A stretch of 64,000 bases of DNA, taken from Mesaphorura yosii. Taxonomy: Eukaryota; Arthropoda; Collembola; Poduromorpha; Tullbergiidae. The stretch is taken from the NCBI GenBank assembly GCA_009869945.1, contig WIXG01000274.1, positions 44,793-108,792 of the forward strand. The letters are read 5' to 3'. The notes below the pieces were generated by a model, which was not told where the DNA came from, did not search any database, and worked only from the letters and a program-made list of their open reading frames with translations. A program made the translations under genes and the position numbers. Below, in pieces: positions 28,101-37,790 of this stretch. Numbering within the stretch: position 1 is the first letter of the stretch; each line of letters opens with the position of its first letter.

Positions 28101-31100
28101 AGCATCAATTATCCGAACGTCAGATGAAAATGAAAAATTGGGTGAGACGTTAGCAGACAACAAGCACATCGTGGCAGGATGTTCGTGTTCAGATGAGTTT
28201 GATTATGATAATTCGATTTGCCGTCTATTTGTAATACGCAGGCTTACGATTGGTGGTTGAATGATATGTACTTGAACAATCCAGGTTAGTGTTTTTCGTG
28301 TTTTTGCGTTGAAGTGAATGGCATGGAATATCTAATGAATTTTCATGTCTAGGATGTCTGCCCATCAACTCGAACCCTGGAGGAGTTTTCCCATCACAAA
28401 CATTTCACTCCGTCGATGATCAATTAAAGTTTGCAGCTAAAATCACAACTTTCCTCCTCGACTTCAAAGACAAGCTTGACAAGTAATCATATTACGTCAA
28501 TTTCCTCCTCCCGCACACGTACGCGCTGTGATGAAGTATTCAGGCACTTGCACTTTTCACCGCTGCTCTGCGGAAGAGATTTTCATTAAATTCCTTGATC
28601 TTTGAAGCTTGCATTTAGGGAAAATTCAGAATCGGCTGAAGGTTAAACTTTTCAAGAAGTTCCGTTTTTGCTAATACAGGCTACAGCTTGTTGGGAGGGT
28701 AGTTGATTTTTTTCTATTAGGAGGTCAGGTTCAGGTGTCTTTTGCATTCATTCATGGCGAGTGGCCATAACACGTCGTTTGAAAAGGAGCTTAGCATCTG
28801 ATCTCACATCTGATGCCTGCCTACGCGCTTGTTTACTCACGCCTGCCCGCCCGTGCACTGCACTTCGTTAGTGGCAAGACGAAGAGCGGTGTAGCGCAAT
28901 AACGAACAATCGTAAGTCAAATCCTCAGGAGAATTCGTGTACTAGGGATTCTTTGCTCAGCAAATGCGATGTGATCTTGTTTACTCTCCCCTTTGCCTTT
29001 TTTCTACCTGCTTAGCATAACTCACTTAACTTTCTTTCTTACACTCGCGCATTTTTATTCTGTGCTGCCTCAGTCGATCTTCCACGCTCGTTTGCATACA
29101 AACAAACAAAAGACATAAAACCCAACAAAGGATTACCAGACGATTGTCGGGGATGGGAAATGCTTCGTTGTACCAGACTTTCGTATGGTTCAGCTCCTAA
29201 ATCGAGTCAGTAGAAGTTCAACTCTACTTGTTAACGTACTTCTCGAAGTGTTGTTCCATGAAATAGATCTCTGACAATAAGCAGAGAAAAATAATACCTA
29301 CTTATTCTTGATATAAAAATGGACTCCTAGCACACACGCTTATGAATGTGAGTCGTGAGTCAACAAAAAAGATGAATAAAGATGCTATTTTTAGACGCAG
29401 AAATGCAGATGTCAATGTCAAGATTTACTCTAGCAATTCCTACTTCCATGCGAGAACGGCCAGGGCAGGCTAATGAAAAAAATGTAGCCAGGAAATACAT
29501 GTGCAAGCTCTGAACATTGCGCTGTGAGAAAATGAGAAAGTGAAATGGTGAAAGTGGAGAGAAATCCGTCTTTCTTTCGTCACTGAGTGAGGGACCTCTG
29601 CCGTGTGCTCGATAAACTCGATCCAGTGAGATGAAAGTGCTTGGATCCAGTGCTTTGTAAGAATTTCTAGCAGTCTGAATTTCATTTTTTATCTTAGGAA
29701 TCAGATTCCGGTGGAAAAGGCAACAAGTCGAGAGCCCGGGCAGCCACTCTGCATGGCACAGCACTACCGGTTGATGACAACTTACCGAGTGCCATGCTTG
29801 CCCCGTGACTATCAACGGGACACGTCAACCGCTCTCGTGGATCACATCATTGTGGCCTACCGCAAACAGTTTTACAGCTGCCCAATCCGCACGGTGGAGA
29901 GACGCTTGTCTGCGAAGGAGATCTTTGATCAGCTTAAAGTCATCGTGGACTCTGAGCCACCGAGCGACTTGGAGACTCCTGTTGGGATTCTGACGTCCAT
30001 GAAGAGGCCGGCTTGGGCTGATCAACGAACTAAACTGCTTGCTGGTACTTTGAACATTTTCTGTATTAATTTGCTGATGTATAACCAGTGCCACTGCCAA
30101 ATTTCCAGAGGAAATCAACAAGCAATCACTCGAAGAAATTGAAACCTGCTACTTCATCGTTTGTCTGGACGAACCTCTTCCGGCAAAGCGATTCAATAGT
30201 TCGTTGGCCTCAACGTCAGTCGATCGAATACAGATCGCGAGTAACGGGAGAGATGAAACTAACATCATGCATCAAATGCTGCATGGCGGTGGGTCAAACT
30301 TCAATACTGGTAATCGATGGTTTGACAAAACTATTCAGGTATGTCATATCTTTGACAGCTTCATGCTTAAGACGACAATAAAGCCTCTAATTTGATTTGC
30401 GTAGGTAATTGTGTCATCGGATGGAGCCGTTGGAATTTGCTACGAACATTCCCCGGCTGAAGCCATTGGAATTTTGAATTTGTTCGACGAATTCTTCTCG
30501 TCGTCACAAAATGGTATCGAGGCGGGCAAAGAGGACGTGGAGGGCGAGGCGGACTTGAAGCAACCGGTGGCTCCACCGATCCGTCTAGAGTGGGTCATCT
30601 CGCCTGAGATGAAACGATACATTTCTGATGCAGCTGTGACAATTGACAAGTAATTGAGTTTCTTAAGTATGAGCACTACAATAAATTAATGCGCAGGGTA
30701 CATTAAAGCTTCATCATTTTGCGTAGGGTCATTTCGGACTTGGACTACACTGTGTTCCGCTACGAAGGCTATGGAAAAGAATTTATCAAAAAACAGCGCG
30801 TGAGTCCAGACGTTTACATCCAGCTTGCACTCCAGTTGGCATACTACAGGTTACATTTCTCTTAGACCTCAATACAAATGCAGTAAATCCTAATTTGGAT
30901 TCTGCAAAAATTGCAGTCTTCATAAGCGAATGGTCGCCACATACGAAAGCGGTTCCACTCGCCGCTTCAAGCTCGGTCGCGTTGATTGCATTCGTTCCAC
31001 AACGATGGAGGCCCTTGAATGGGTAAAATCTATGCAATCCGGGGTGAAACTGGATGATCCAACCCACGATCAAGCGAAGAAGTTTCACTCGGCCGTCGAC

Positions 31101-31530
31101 AAGCAAACAGTAATCATGACAGAGAACATTTTGGGCGAAGGAATTGACATCCACCTGCTCGGCCTGAAGCAGCAAGCGCTTGAAATGGGAAAAAGCGTAC
31201 CACCGCTCTTCGCCGATGAGACTTTTGGAATTGCAAATTATTTCGCACTATCTACGAGTCAGGTATGTTTTGCTAAATTCCGCAAGCAAATGCTAATTTA
31301 CTAATTTACTGTTCGTTTAATTTATCTTGCAGCTACCCACGCAAACGAATCAGTTGATGGGTTACGGGGCTGTCGTTCCCGACGGTTATGGGTGTTCATA
31401 CAATCCGAAACCGAATTCACTCATTTTCTGCACTGCTTCATTTCATTCGTCCCCGGTCACGTCTACGACGAATTTCGTACAAAGTCTTCAGAATAGTTTA
31501 GACGCGATGCGGAAGCTTCTAGAGCAATAA
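4136..31530 (+). CDS. ChAT: Choline acetyltransferase, 11 coding exons seen
   Basis: This enzyme transfers acetyl from acetyl-CoA to choline to make acetylcholine in cholinergic neurons; it belongs to the carnitine/choline acyltransferase family. Exons read: open part 4136-4322, then 21917-22017, 27950-28141, 28242-28284, 28353-28482, 29698-30044, 30109-30338, 30405-30649, 30727-30849, 30917-31262, 31333-31530 (TAA). All junction phases agree. Family blocks appear in order: LPVPEL near the N-terminus, [28 protein letters not shown] with [17 protein letters not shown] (catalytic His codon at 30447-30449), [37 protein letters not shown]. Exons two to eleven give 650 residues, near full length for an arthropod enzyme. 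The first exon ends in phase 1 (ITEVS, then SWRG), matching the position of the first junction known in Drosophila. That exon has no ATG in any frame from 4143 to its donor, so the start is unresolved: either a non-AUG codon or another exon upstream. VAChT lies inside intron 1. Confidence 0.95.
4323..10722 (+). other. ChAT intron 1, part upstream of VAChT
   Basis: No coding exon is recognised here. Open frames on both strands (for example 139 codons at 8374-8793 minus, and several at 9.4-10.5 kb) show no family signature. If VAChT mRNA shares the ChAT leader exon, as in other animals, its acceptor should lie just before 10723; candidates are the AGs ending at 10703 and 10714. A tetranucleotide microsatellite sits at 6971-6989. 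Confidence 0.6.
6971..6989. repeat. (ATGA)n tetranucleotide microsatellite
   Basis: Between four and five perfect copies of an ATGA/TGAA unit lie in the first ChAT intron. The same unit recurs at several other non-coding sites in the window. Confidence 0.8.
10723..12720 (+). CDS. VAChT: Vesicular acetylcholine transporter, nested in ChAT intron 1
   Basis: This proton/acetylcholine antiporter of the synaptic vesicle membrane belongs to the major facilitator superfamily (SLC18). Four exons (10723-11382, 11458-11651, 11721-11868, 11959-12720, TGA) give 587 residues and 12 predicted membrane helices. Helix 1 is at about residues 31-54 and contains the conserved Asp43 in [17 protein letters not shown] large lumenal loop follows, with a glycosylation sequon at Asn85. 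The MFS loop motif [12 protein letters not shown] is at about 133-144, and [17 protein letters not shown] opens the second half. The cytoplasmic tail is acidic (RLDDEDDEY) and then rich in Gln, Pro and Gly. The ATG at 10723 has A at -3 and begins the conserved N-terminus; an upstream TTG in the same frame is not needed. The three introns are only 75, 69 and 90 bp. Nesting in ChAT implies joint transcriptional control. Confidence 0.97.
14340..14365 (+). terminator. Candidate VAChT poly(A) signals
   Basis: Two AATAAA hexamers (14340-14345 and 14360-14365) lie 1.6 kb after the VAChT stop and are followed by a T-rich stretch. Assignment to VAChT is inferred from position only. Confidence 0.3.
17699..17717. 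repeat. (AAACGT)3 hexanucleotide tract
   Basis: Three tandem AAACGT units lie in the ChAT first intron. No function is evident. Confidence 0.6.
20042..20047 (-). terminator. Candidate poly(A) signal of the Gly/Tyr-rich gene
   Basis: AATAAA on the minus strand, about 130 nt downstream of the TAA at 20176-20178. Confidence 0.45.
20176..20575 (-). CDS. Small secreted Gly/Tyr-rich protein, cuticle-like, antisense inside ChAT intron 1
   Basis: Two exons: 20564-20575 (ATG plus three codons, donor GTAAGA) and 20176-20475, giving 103 residues. The first four codons join a hydrophobic core ([16 protein letters not shown]) to form a signal peptide, probably cleaved near SAEE. A short charged and Ala/Val stretch follows (about residues 20-45). 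The C-terminal half has repeated G-Y-G and Y-Y units (YGLGY occurs twice, then [22 protein letters not shown]). There is no cysteine beyond the signal region and no chitin-binding RR motif. Short secreted proteins of this composition are typical of arthropod cuticle or silk-like matrices; that role is inferred from composition. A very short first exon interrupting the signal peptide is common in cuticular protein genes. A TATA box, initiator and poly(A) signal are all present, so it looks like an independent transcription unit. Confidence 0.85.
20632..20667 (-). promoter_or_regulatory. TATA box plus TCAGT initiator of the Gly/Tyr-rich gene
   Basis: On the minus strand, TATAAATA begins at 20667 and a TCAGT initiator lies at 20636-20632. 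This puts the predicted +1 A at 20634, about 33 nt after the first T of the TATA box. The resulting 5' leader is about 59 nt. This is the best core promoter I can see in the window. Confidence 0.65.
20668..21916 (+). other. End of ChAT intron 1 with a long open frame into exon 2
   Basis: From the ATG at 21313 the frame stays open without a stop through the ChAT acceptor at 21916 and across the exon to 22068, in the ChAT reading frame. This could be chance or an alternative ChAT first exon. The upstream translation shows no recognised motif. Confidence 0.4.
22018..27949 (+). other. ChAT intron 2 (5.9 kb), no gene recognised
   Basis: The intron is bounded by GTAAGT at 22018 and TGTTTGCAG ending at 27949. 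It contains ATGA/CATT tetranucleotide repeats (about 22659, 24006, 24731) and short frames on both strands, none with a coding signature. Confidence 0.7.
24731..24748. repeat. (CATT)4 tetranucleotide microsatellite
   Basis: Four copies of CATT, the complement of the ATGA unit at 6971, lie in ChAT intron 2. Confidence 0.75.
28483..29697 (+). other. ChAT intron between the fifth and sixth coding exons
   Basis: A 1215 bp intron with donor GTAATC and acceptor ATCTTAG. The flanking codons join as DK then NQIPVEKA, with phase 2 preserved. Nothing else is recognised inside. Confidence 0.75.
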
Positions 31531-32381
31531 AGCAATAATTGCAATCTTGTCTTACATATCATCACTAACGTGAATGTTAAGATGTGAAAGCTTGCGTAGA
31601 ATTGTAGAATACTGTATATTGCCATGTCTATTTGTGTATCCAGAATGGAACATAGCTAAGTTGCAACTAATGGTGCTACAAATCATATGTGAACATGAGC
31701 ATATCGTCTTGTCATATCAGTAAATCACGTCAAGCATGGTGCTAAACGAAAGATCTCAAGTTTTCTTGTTCTAGCCTTGAGGGCAAATGTTATCTAGTCA
31801 CAAGTAGTCAAATCAGTAGAGTAAACAGTCGTAGGCAAAGCTTATCAGTAGAAATTATAGCTATTCCTAATTAGTGTGTAGTTCAGAAAGGTGCTTTAAT
31901 TGTAAACATGAAAAATGCTGTATACTGGTGCTAATTGCGAGTATGACATTAAACTGAGCCGTGATCCTCAACAAGGCTGTGCACGTGTCCTTCTACGTTA
32001 ATTTTACGTTTCATATCTGCCAAGAAAGCACTTTTAACACACGACGCAGTTCCGAGTTCGTGAAAATGAGCCGATCGCAGATGAAGCCGGTAACGCAACA
32101 ATGATACGCAATAGTCAAACAGTTTACGTGTACGAATTCATTTTGTTATCAATATACCTTCAAGCTTCATGCACTTCATGTCTCAAGTCGCTCCAAGTAT
32201 TTCGTGTGTCGTTAATCGCCATCGAGTTGCAATTTCTTTAGCCATCAAGAAAATATTGTGTAAAAATTCGCCTCCACCGTTAATTCATAATTCCTAAAAT
32301 CTGCTCAAAAGGAAGTTATAAAATAAATATTCAGAGCTTTTATAAGTGGTGGTGTATCTGTCAAAAGTCTTGACCATTCAA
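31531..32381 (+). other. ChAT 3' UTR and spacer before the next gene
   Basis: This is AT-rich, with several stop codons in all frames. An AATAAA overlaps the ChAT stop codon and is too close to be the main signal. Others are at about 31949 (ATTAAA) and 32322-32327 (AATAAA), the latter only 55 nt before the next start codon. The transcript end is uncertain. Confidence 0.5.
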
Positions 32382-33751
32382 ATGGCAGCTGAGCAAGCGG
32401 AAGGAGTTCGAAAAGCTTTTGGATCCATAATTCTAGACTTGGATGAGGTAATTAATCTTAGTAGCAATTAAATTACCTCATGTTTAAGGAAATTGCAATT
32501 GTTAAAACCCATCACTACTTGGTTTTTGGAGGACCTGGAAAAAGTCGTTCTAGGTCGTGTCGCAATACACAAACAGGGCAAAAATCAGATGGACCTCAAT
32601 GACTACGACGTCGATGATGAGGTATACATCAAAGCTAACAGGTATGCACATTTTTAGTGATAGACCCGCATTGTAGTTACAGCCTTCATTCTTTCAAATT
32701 AGTGGCCCAGAAATGGATCCCTCCACACTCAAATACGTCTACAAAGACGAAGATTTGGATCATCCTGAGCTCAAGCGTCTAATGCTGGCTTCGAAGATAA
32801 GAGCACAAGTCCTGGAGATGATGGACGCGAAAGCGCGCTACAATCACCCGAAGTGTCAATCATTTAATGTCAAGCTAGAAATGCTTAAAACACTGAAGGC
32901 CAACACGTTAGAACTGATGGAATTAAGCAAGTAAGTTCACCAGGCAGTACTGAAAGCTAATAATTACCTTAATTGCATCACATTCTCATTCTCTTGTCTG
33001 GTATTTTGTTTTAAGGCTTAACCCAGGAACCAGTGAACGAGAGGTCATTCTAGCATCACTCAATTGCATCGGTAAAATATTCCAGTATAACAAAGTTCAG
33101 TTCGGGCTCACTATTCAAGACGTCGGGTTGAGTTCTGTGGTTGAATACTGCTTGAAAAGATTGTGCGATAATTACTTTGATGTAAGTAAAGGGTTCATGA
33201 ACATCTTAGAACTTTATTGATAGAAGCTTTAGGACCGTATCCAATTTGGACAACTGCCTGTGTACTCTTTATCGCAGTGTGAAGCTCTCGTCGGAAGATA
33301 CGAACTTATTTCTGAAATTTTTATGATGCTGAGATCAGAAGAGATTCTTCACTTCGCTTTGGAGTTACTGACTGGGGCTGTCAAATCTGCGTTGAATCGG
33401 ATTCACAGAGTACTTGTCAATACGAACGGGTGCGGAATTGTGAATATGGCCGACATGGATGTCATTTTTAAGTGTTTCGAGCTGATGGAACAGATAATGG
33501 CAAATATGAACTCCGTTTCGGTAAGCTGCCTGTAGCATTATTCACGAACCAACTGAATATTCTTATAATTCATTTAATCTGAACAATGAATATGAATACT
33601 TTAGGAAATGGAAGTGTTTAAGCTGAAAAGCATTGAACGAACTGTGACTAGGGCTATTCCGTACCCTTTGATTGTCTTCAACTCAGCCAGAGTCGCTATA
33701 ATTGCCGAGTCGCATTCCGCCAATTCAGCCTTGGTCCTCAAGAATAATTAA
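32382..33751 (+). CDS. Uncharacterised helical protein, six exons
   Basis: I do not recognise this family. Exons: 32382-32447, 32532-32641, 32703-32930, 33016-33181, 33233-33520, 33605-33751 (TAA), giving 334 residues with all phases consistent. The second exon could instead begin at 32489, where a stronger-looking AG occurs, but that breaks the frame; the acceptor ending at 32531 restores it. The ATG context is good (TTCAAATGG). The protein has no signal peptide or membrane span. It begins with an acidic segment (DLDEDLEKV), then charged and leucine-rich amphipathic helices throughout (for example LMLASKIRAQVLEMMDAKA and MLKTLKANTLELMELSK), with repeated EMM/LME patterns. The C-terminus is basic-hydrophobic (RTVTRAIPYPLIVFNS). 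An all-helical, possibly armadillo/HEAT-like or complex-scaffold fold is a guess. Two AATAAA signals follow. Confidence 0.78.
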
Positions 33752-33944
33752 GGGTTGCAATTAAATTATTACCAACTTAAACGAATTTGCCACCAGAAAA
33801 ACAAATTAATTTATTATCACAATATTTTGCGTTTAGTACAACCGGAAAAAGGAAAATGTCACCACGAAAATGAAGACCGGAAGAAATGAAAATGTCACCT
33901 AAAAGAAGGAACTTCAAAATAAAGTCAGATATTTAAAAATGGCC

Positions 33945-33950
33945 AATAAA
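33945..33950 (+). terminator. Poly(A) signal of the helical gene
   Basis: AATAAA lies about 195 nt after the stop and is followed by a T-rich run; another AATAAA lies at 33918-33923. Confidence 0.55.
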
Positions 33951-34396
33951 GTCTTTTTATTATTGACAGACTGAACCGCGTCACCTGCGTTTTTCTGAAT
34001 ACTTGTTTTTTAAATTCCGTTGACTTTGTTGTGAAAAAGCTTACTTCACAATACAAATGGTCAGATCTTAAACTCTTTTCGTTTGTCCACTTCGCGGTTA
34101 GAAGTTGTCACTGTTCATGCATGACGCGGTTCAGGCTGTCGGGGTAATGAAATGGAAGCGGTCCAGGCATTTCATGATCAGGCTTTCCCGGTAAGGACAT
34201 GGAATCAATTAGCGTAACCTGGTGATATCATCACTTGATGACAATTCTATTTTTACCGGTGAACCTTAACTGATTTCTGGTTGTGGCCCTGGTTGGTAGC
34301 ACTTTCTTTTTAAAAAAATGATGGTATTTTCACTTATTCCCGAAGTTGGTGGTAGAAAGGTTGGGCTAAATTCACCGATTTTTTGGCGAAGATTCA

Positions 34397-34402
34397 TTTA
34401 TT
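34397..34402 (-). terminator. Poly(A) signal of the Cys-loop channel gene
   Basis: AATAAA on the minus strand, 44 nt downstream of the TAG at 34446-34448. Confidence 0.6.
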
Positions 34403-34445
34403 TTGGTAGTGAATTATATATAAGCCAATAATTAATTCATCGCTT

Positions 34446-36134
34446 CTACGTGAGACACACCGCAAAAAATATCACATCAAATATTACGACAAATATTGGG
34501 ATTCCAATTTTGAGCCACGTTTCAATTCTGTTACTTAGCTTATCTTCTGTATCTTCTTTCTCCTGAAATTGTAAATTTAATAGTTATTGCCTTGGACATG
34601 TTTATCGTTGAATGTGGAGCAATAAAAACATGTTAACTTACTTGTGTCACACTGGAATCCCTCCTAACAGTTGTAATTAGCATAGTGAAATTGTGAATGA
34701 AGAGGATGAGAACAATTGCGTTTATCACACTGCACCAAACATCAAAGGCGGTCACTGTTGCAGTTCTCGGAGAATTTACGAAGTGAAGCTGCGCGACACC
34801 AGTTGTCAGAGCCATAATGAATCCATTGACAGCCAGTCGTATTAATTGCACTTGGACGGGGCTTAGTTCGCTAGAGCATCCGACAGATTTCTGGGACGCC
34901 TCTTCGCCAAAACTTTCGGCTCGTGGACTGCTGGCCGTACGGAAGAATAATGTCAGATAGGCCAGCAGGGCAAAAACGGCGAGGGGAATGATTGTATGTG
35001 TCATGGAACGCATTCCGCTCCGACGCAGGACAATGTGCATTTGAAGGGTTGCATGCTGTCCATCATCCAAAGTCTCCTTGAACGACTTCTGTCCCACGGA
35101 ATGCACATAATACTCTGGATCTCCGACTTGGATATCGTCTGCTGTGATCAGCCCGTTCCAAACCATGTCGAGATTTATCAAATTGTAAGCAGCTGTAACG
35201 AGTAACCAAAATTGTCTAAAAGATGTCCAAGTCCCAAAGCTCTTTTAGCTAAATAAAGTGAATAAAGTTTAAGATATCGCTCACTTGATTGTAGTTTGAT
35301 GGCACACGCGTATTTATCGAAAGGGTATTTCATGAAGGACATTGTGGGGCAAGAGATGCGTGTGGACAGCCTGCGAATTGAGTTGAAATGACATTATTAC
35401 CAATTTCACGCGTCACGTGGTGCAATTTAAGCAAAGGATGGTATGCACTAAGGGGTGTCGGGCCACAATTTTTTATTTTTGTGATTAATAGGCCTTAGTT
35501 CATAGAAAAAGCGGAGCTAGTCGTATAGACGCCTACCTCTGACTAAACGTTAACTCGCCCTCCGGCTTTAGTCGGTAAGTTCGCCTTGTGGATTCTTCAG
35601 AGCGATAAGCACCGGCATTTGTGATATAGACGTCTGGTACCCAAATCTTGTGAGGAAATTCGTTAATGAACACAGTCTCCTTTCCAACTAAACTATGAAG
35701 CCTCGGGTCGGTCCACGCTTTCGTCAGCACAAAATCCATGCTGAACTCCATGTTGTTGTGCTTGTTGATGTCCATGATCGACATGATCTTCAGGGACACA
35801 TTACAAATGTCTGCAACTGCCCCGTGATTGGGTCTCAAGTACGGATCATACTCCTTGGAGACATTCAGCCCCGACGCGGTGGACAAAAATCTGAAAGCAA
35901 CGAGATGAATGAGTCATGTCACGAGGGAGCCATCACCTGCACTTCATGGCCTTTACAAAACAACTTTTACTTGTCTTAATCTGGTCATAAGGTCCACGAC
36001 GGGAATTAAATTTATGACCGAACAATGAATATAAATGAGCTCTTGACTTACAATGAAATTAAGATGAGAGTCTTATGCAATCGCCTGTGTGCGTGACCTG
36101 CGTGAGACGACACTGGGATGGCTCTTGAACACAT
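34446..36134 (-). CDS. Divergent Cys-loop ligand-gated ion channel subunit, five exons
   Basis: A pentameric receptor channel subunit of the plasma membrane. Exons in transcript order: 36134-36052, 35890-35537, 35370-35285, 35192-34642, 34562-34446; 396 residues with all phases consistent. There is a signal peptide at about 18-35 (KTLILISLFLSTASG), split by intron 1, with two sequons just after it (Asn37, Asn58). The extracellular domain has WTDPRL (87-92) and KIWVPDVYITNA (109-120). The Cys loop runs from C153 to C168 with YPFD inside. M1 is at about 238-259, M2 at about 289-311 and M3 at about 322-345. A very short intracellular loop (about 25 residues) precedes M4 at about 374-395. Oddities: 14 rather than 13 residues between the loop cysteines, no PAR motif before M2, and no clear cation-type Glu ring. 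Ligand and ion selectivity cannot be predicted. The short M3-M4 loop recalls divergent arthropod subunits rather than classical nicotinic receptors. Confidence 0.92.
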
Positions 36135-37573
36135 TGTTGCTTGCAGCCGTGATGTCGTCGTTCCTTTGACTGCGCTCCCCTGATGACGATGACGGAGTCA
36201 GTTACCATAAAATTAAACACTAATCACTAATCATCACCCATTCGTCCTTGGTCGTGTACAATTTCTGTGTGATTAAAGAACGTAAGTACGAAACAATAAA
36301 GCACGTTAAGAAGAGTATCACGTCTCAAGTACAAGTTGAGCGCTGAATTTCTATGTGATTTCCGACGGAGGCATTATAACAGTGGGCGAATGGGCCTCAA
36401 CGAACAGTCGAACAGCTTGAACTGGGATAAATACTGGTTAAGTCGAAACCTTTCTAGTTTGACAACCAAGTTATGATTGAGCACTTCGGTCCAGGCGGAA
36501 ATAAGTCAACGCTTAAGAATTTTAAAAGAATTCCTCACACACTGTTTACACTTTTGCAGAGTCATCCACACGTCATGTCTTTTGTCTGAACTCAACTAAT
36601 TTAAGAACTTTTCGCTCGTATGAAACACGTACACACATATTTACACTCGCAGGCATGTGCGAATTCTCGAATTCACAATATTGCAGTTATCGTCACGGTT
36701 GATTAGCCTTTAAAGTTTACGGTTCGTTCTTGACTTGCCGCAACCACAATGACGGGATGGGATGTGAAGCTGAGGCTTAATTTTTCAACCTGCCAGTGAA
36801 GAAACTGAAGCACCACGACCACGAAGCCACGAACGACTGGGATCAGCTATCAGCTTCAGAGTCATGCCAAGTGACTAATAAGTGTGAAAAACTTGTTAAG
36901 CAAGTTTCGTTGCAAGGAACAATGCGGTGGTTGTGACTGCATTTGCCTGCCGTGTCGTGTAATTGTTATGATGATGATATGAATGAGGCTGCTGGGGCGA
37001 AGCCAAGTCGCTTGTGGTATGACTATGACGAAAATTCAATCAATTCCGTTCAGGCCCAAGAATGTATCTTCCATTTAAAGCTAAAGAAAGGGACTGACGT
37101 CGTACCAATGAACTTTAGCATGACCACAATGCAATGATCGTAAACATCATCTAATCAACATTCATCTTTTGCTCGCACTGCGCTGCGTTCAGCTTCAGCG
37201 TTATGAATAATGCTGACGCTGACTCTTTATTACAACACAATGGCAATGCAAAATTTCGCACTCTACCACTCTACGCATTGGCATTACAGAAAGAAATGAT
37301 TCCTGATGTGATAGGATCAAAGAATATGGCAAGGCAAGACAGCATCCCAGCTCAGCCACACCGCACAGATTTGACACAATTAAGCTTTTTATGGCCGCTT
37401 GTTTAACGAAAATAACCCTGAAGCAACTCAATGACGCAATGCGGTCTATTCTTAGTACACTGAACTTGTCACATTCCACGCACAGCTGCAGAGGAGTCTC
37501 AGTCAGAGGGAAGATGATCGTGAAAGCCAATGAACTGACCATTTATGCATGTGAGTTGCGTATGTATATTTGT
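36135..37573. other. Spacer between the channel gene and the coiled-coil gene
   Basis: The promoter and 5' leader of the channel gene should lie just to the right of 36134. No TATA/initiator pair was identified. Short frames on both strands (for example 113 codons at 37201-37542 minus) show nothing recognisable. Confidence 0.5.
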
Positions 37574-37579
37574 TTTATT
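37574..37579 (-). terminator. Poly(A) signal of the coiled-coil gene
   Basis: AATAAA on the minus strand, about 47 nt after the alternative-frame stop at 37626-37628 and about 185 nt after the main-frame stop at 37763-37765. Confidence 0.5.
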
Positions 37580-37625
37580 TGCGTTGTGCCTGTATGCTCT
37601 CATGAATTTTGATCAAAAAATTGTT

Positions 37626-37790
37626 CTAATCGGGAGCTGGTGCTGAGTCGGCAGGAAGAGAAGCAGCAGCAGCAGCAGCGACAGGACCATGTTCATCTGC
37701 GACCTGCGACTCTTTAGCAGATGCTTCCGTCGTCTTTTTCGTATCTGGCGACTCGCCCTCCTTCAACTCTCCCGAAGATGACTTCGGGAC
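37626..37790 (-). other. Alternative-frame acidic/Ala-rich tail of the coiled-coil gene
   Basis: Directly after (and overlapping) the end of the main frame, another minus-strand frame stays open to TAG at 37626-37628. It encodes a Ser/Glu/Lys-rich then Ala/Pro-rich segment (SSSGELKEGESPDTKK, six Ala from a GCT repeat, SLPADSAPAPD). Its composition looks like a natural disordered C-terminus. It is one frame out from the main frame, so it may be joined by an unseen intron or be the result of an indel in this copy or assembly. Confidence 0.4.
37662..37679. repeat. (AGC)6 trinucleotide repeat
   Basis: Six perfect AGC units. On the minus strand they read GCT and would encode six alanines in the alternative-frame tail of the coiled-coil gene. 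Confidence 0.8.

Noticed and set aside
32382-32478. Reading straight through the first donor of the helical gene
   Set aside because: The frame stops within about ten codons after the donor, while the spliced model keeps a long consistent frame.
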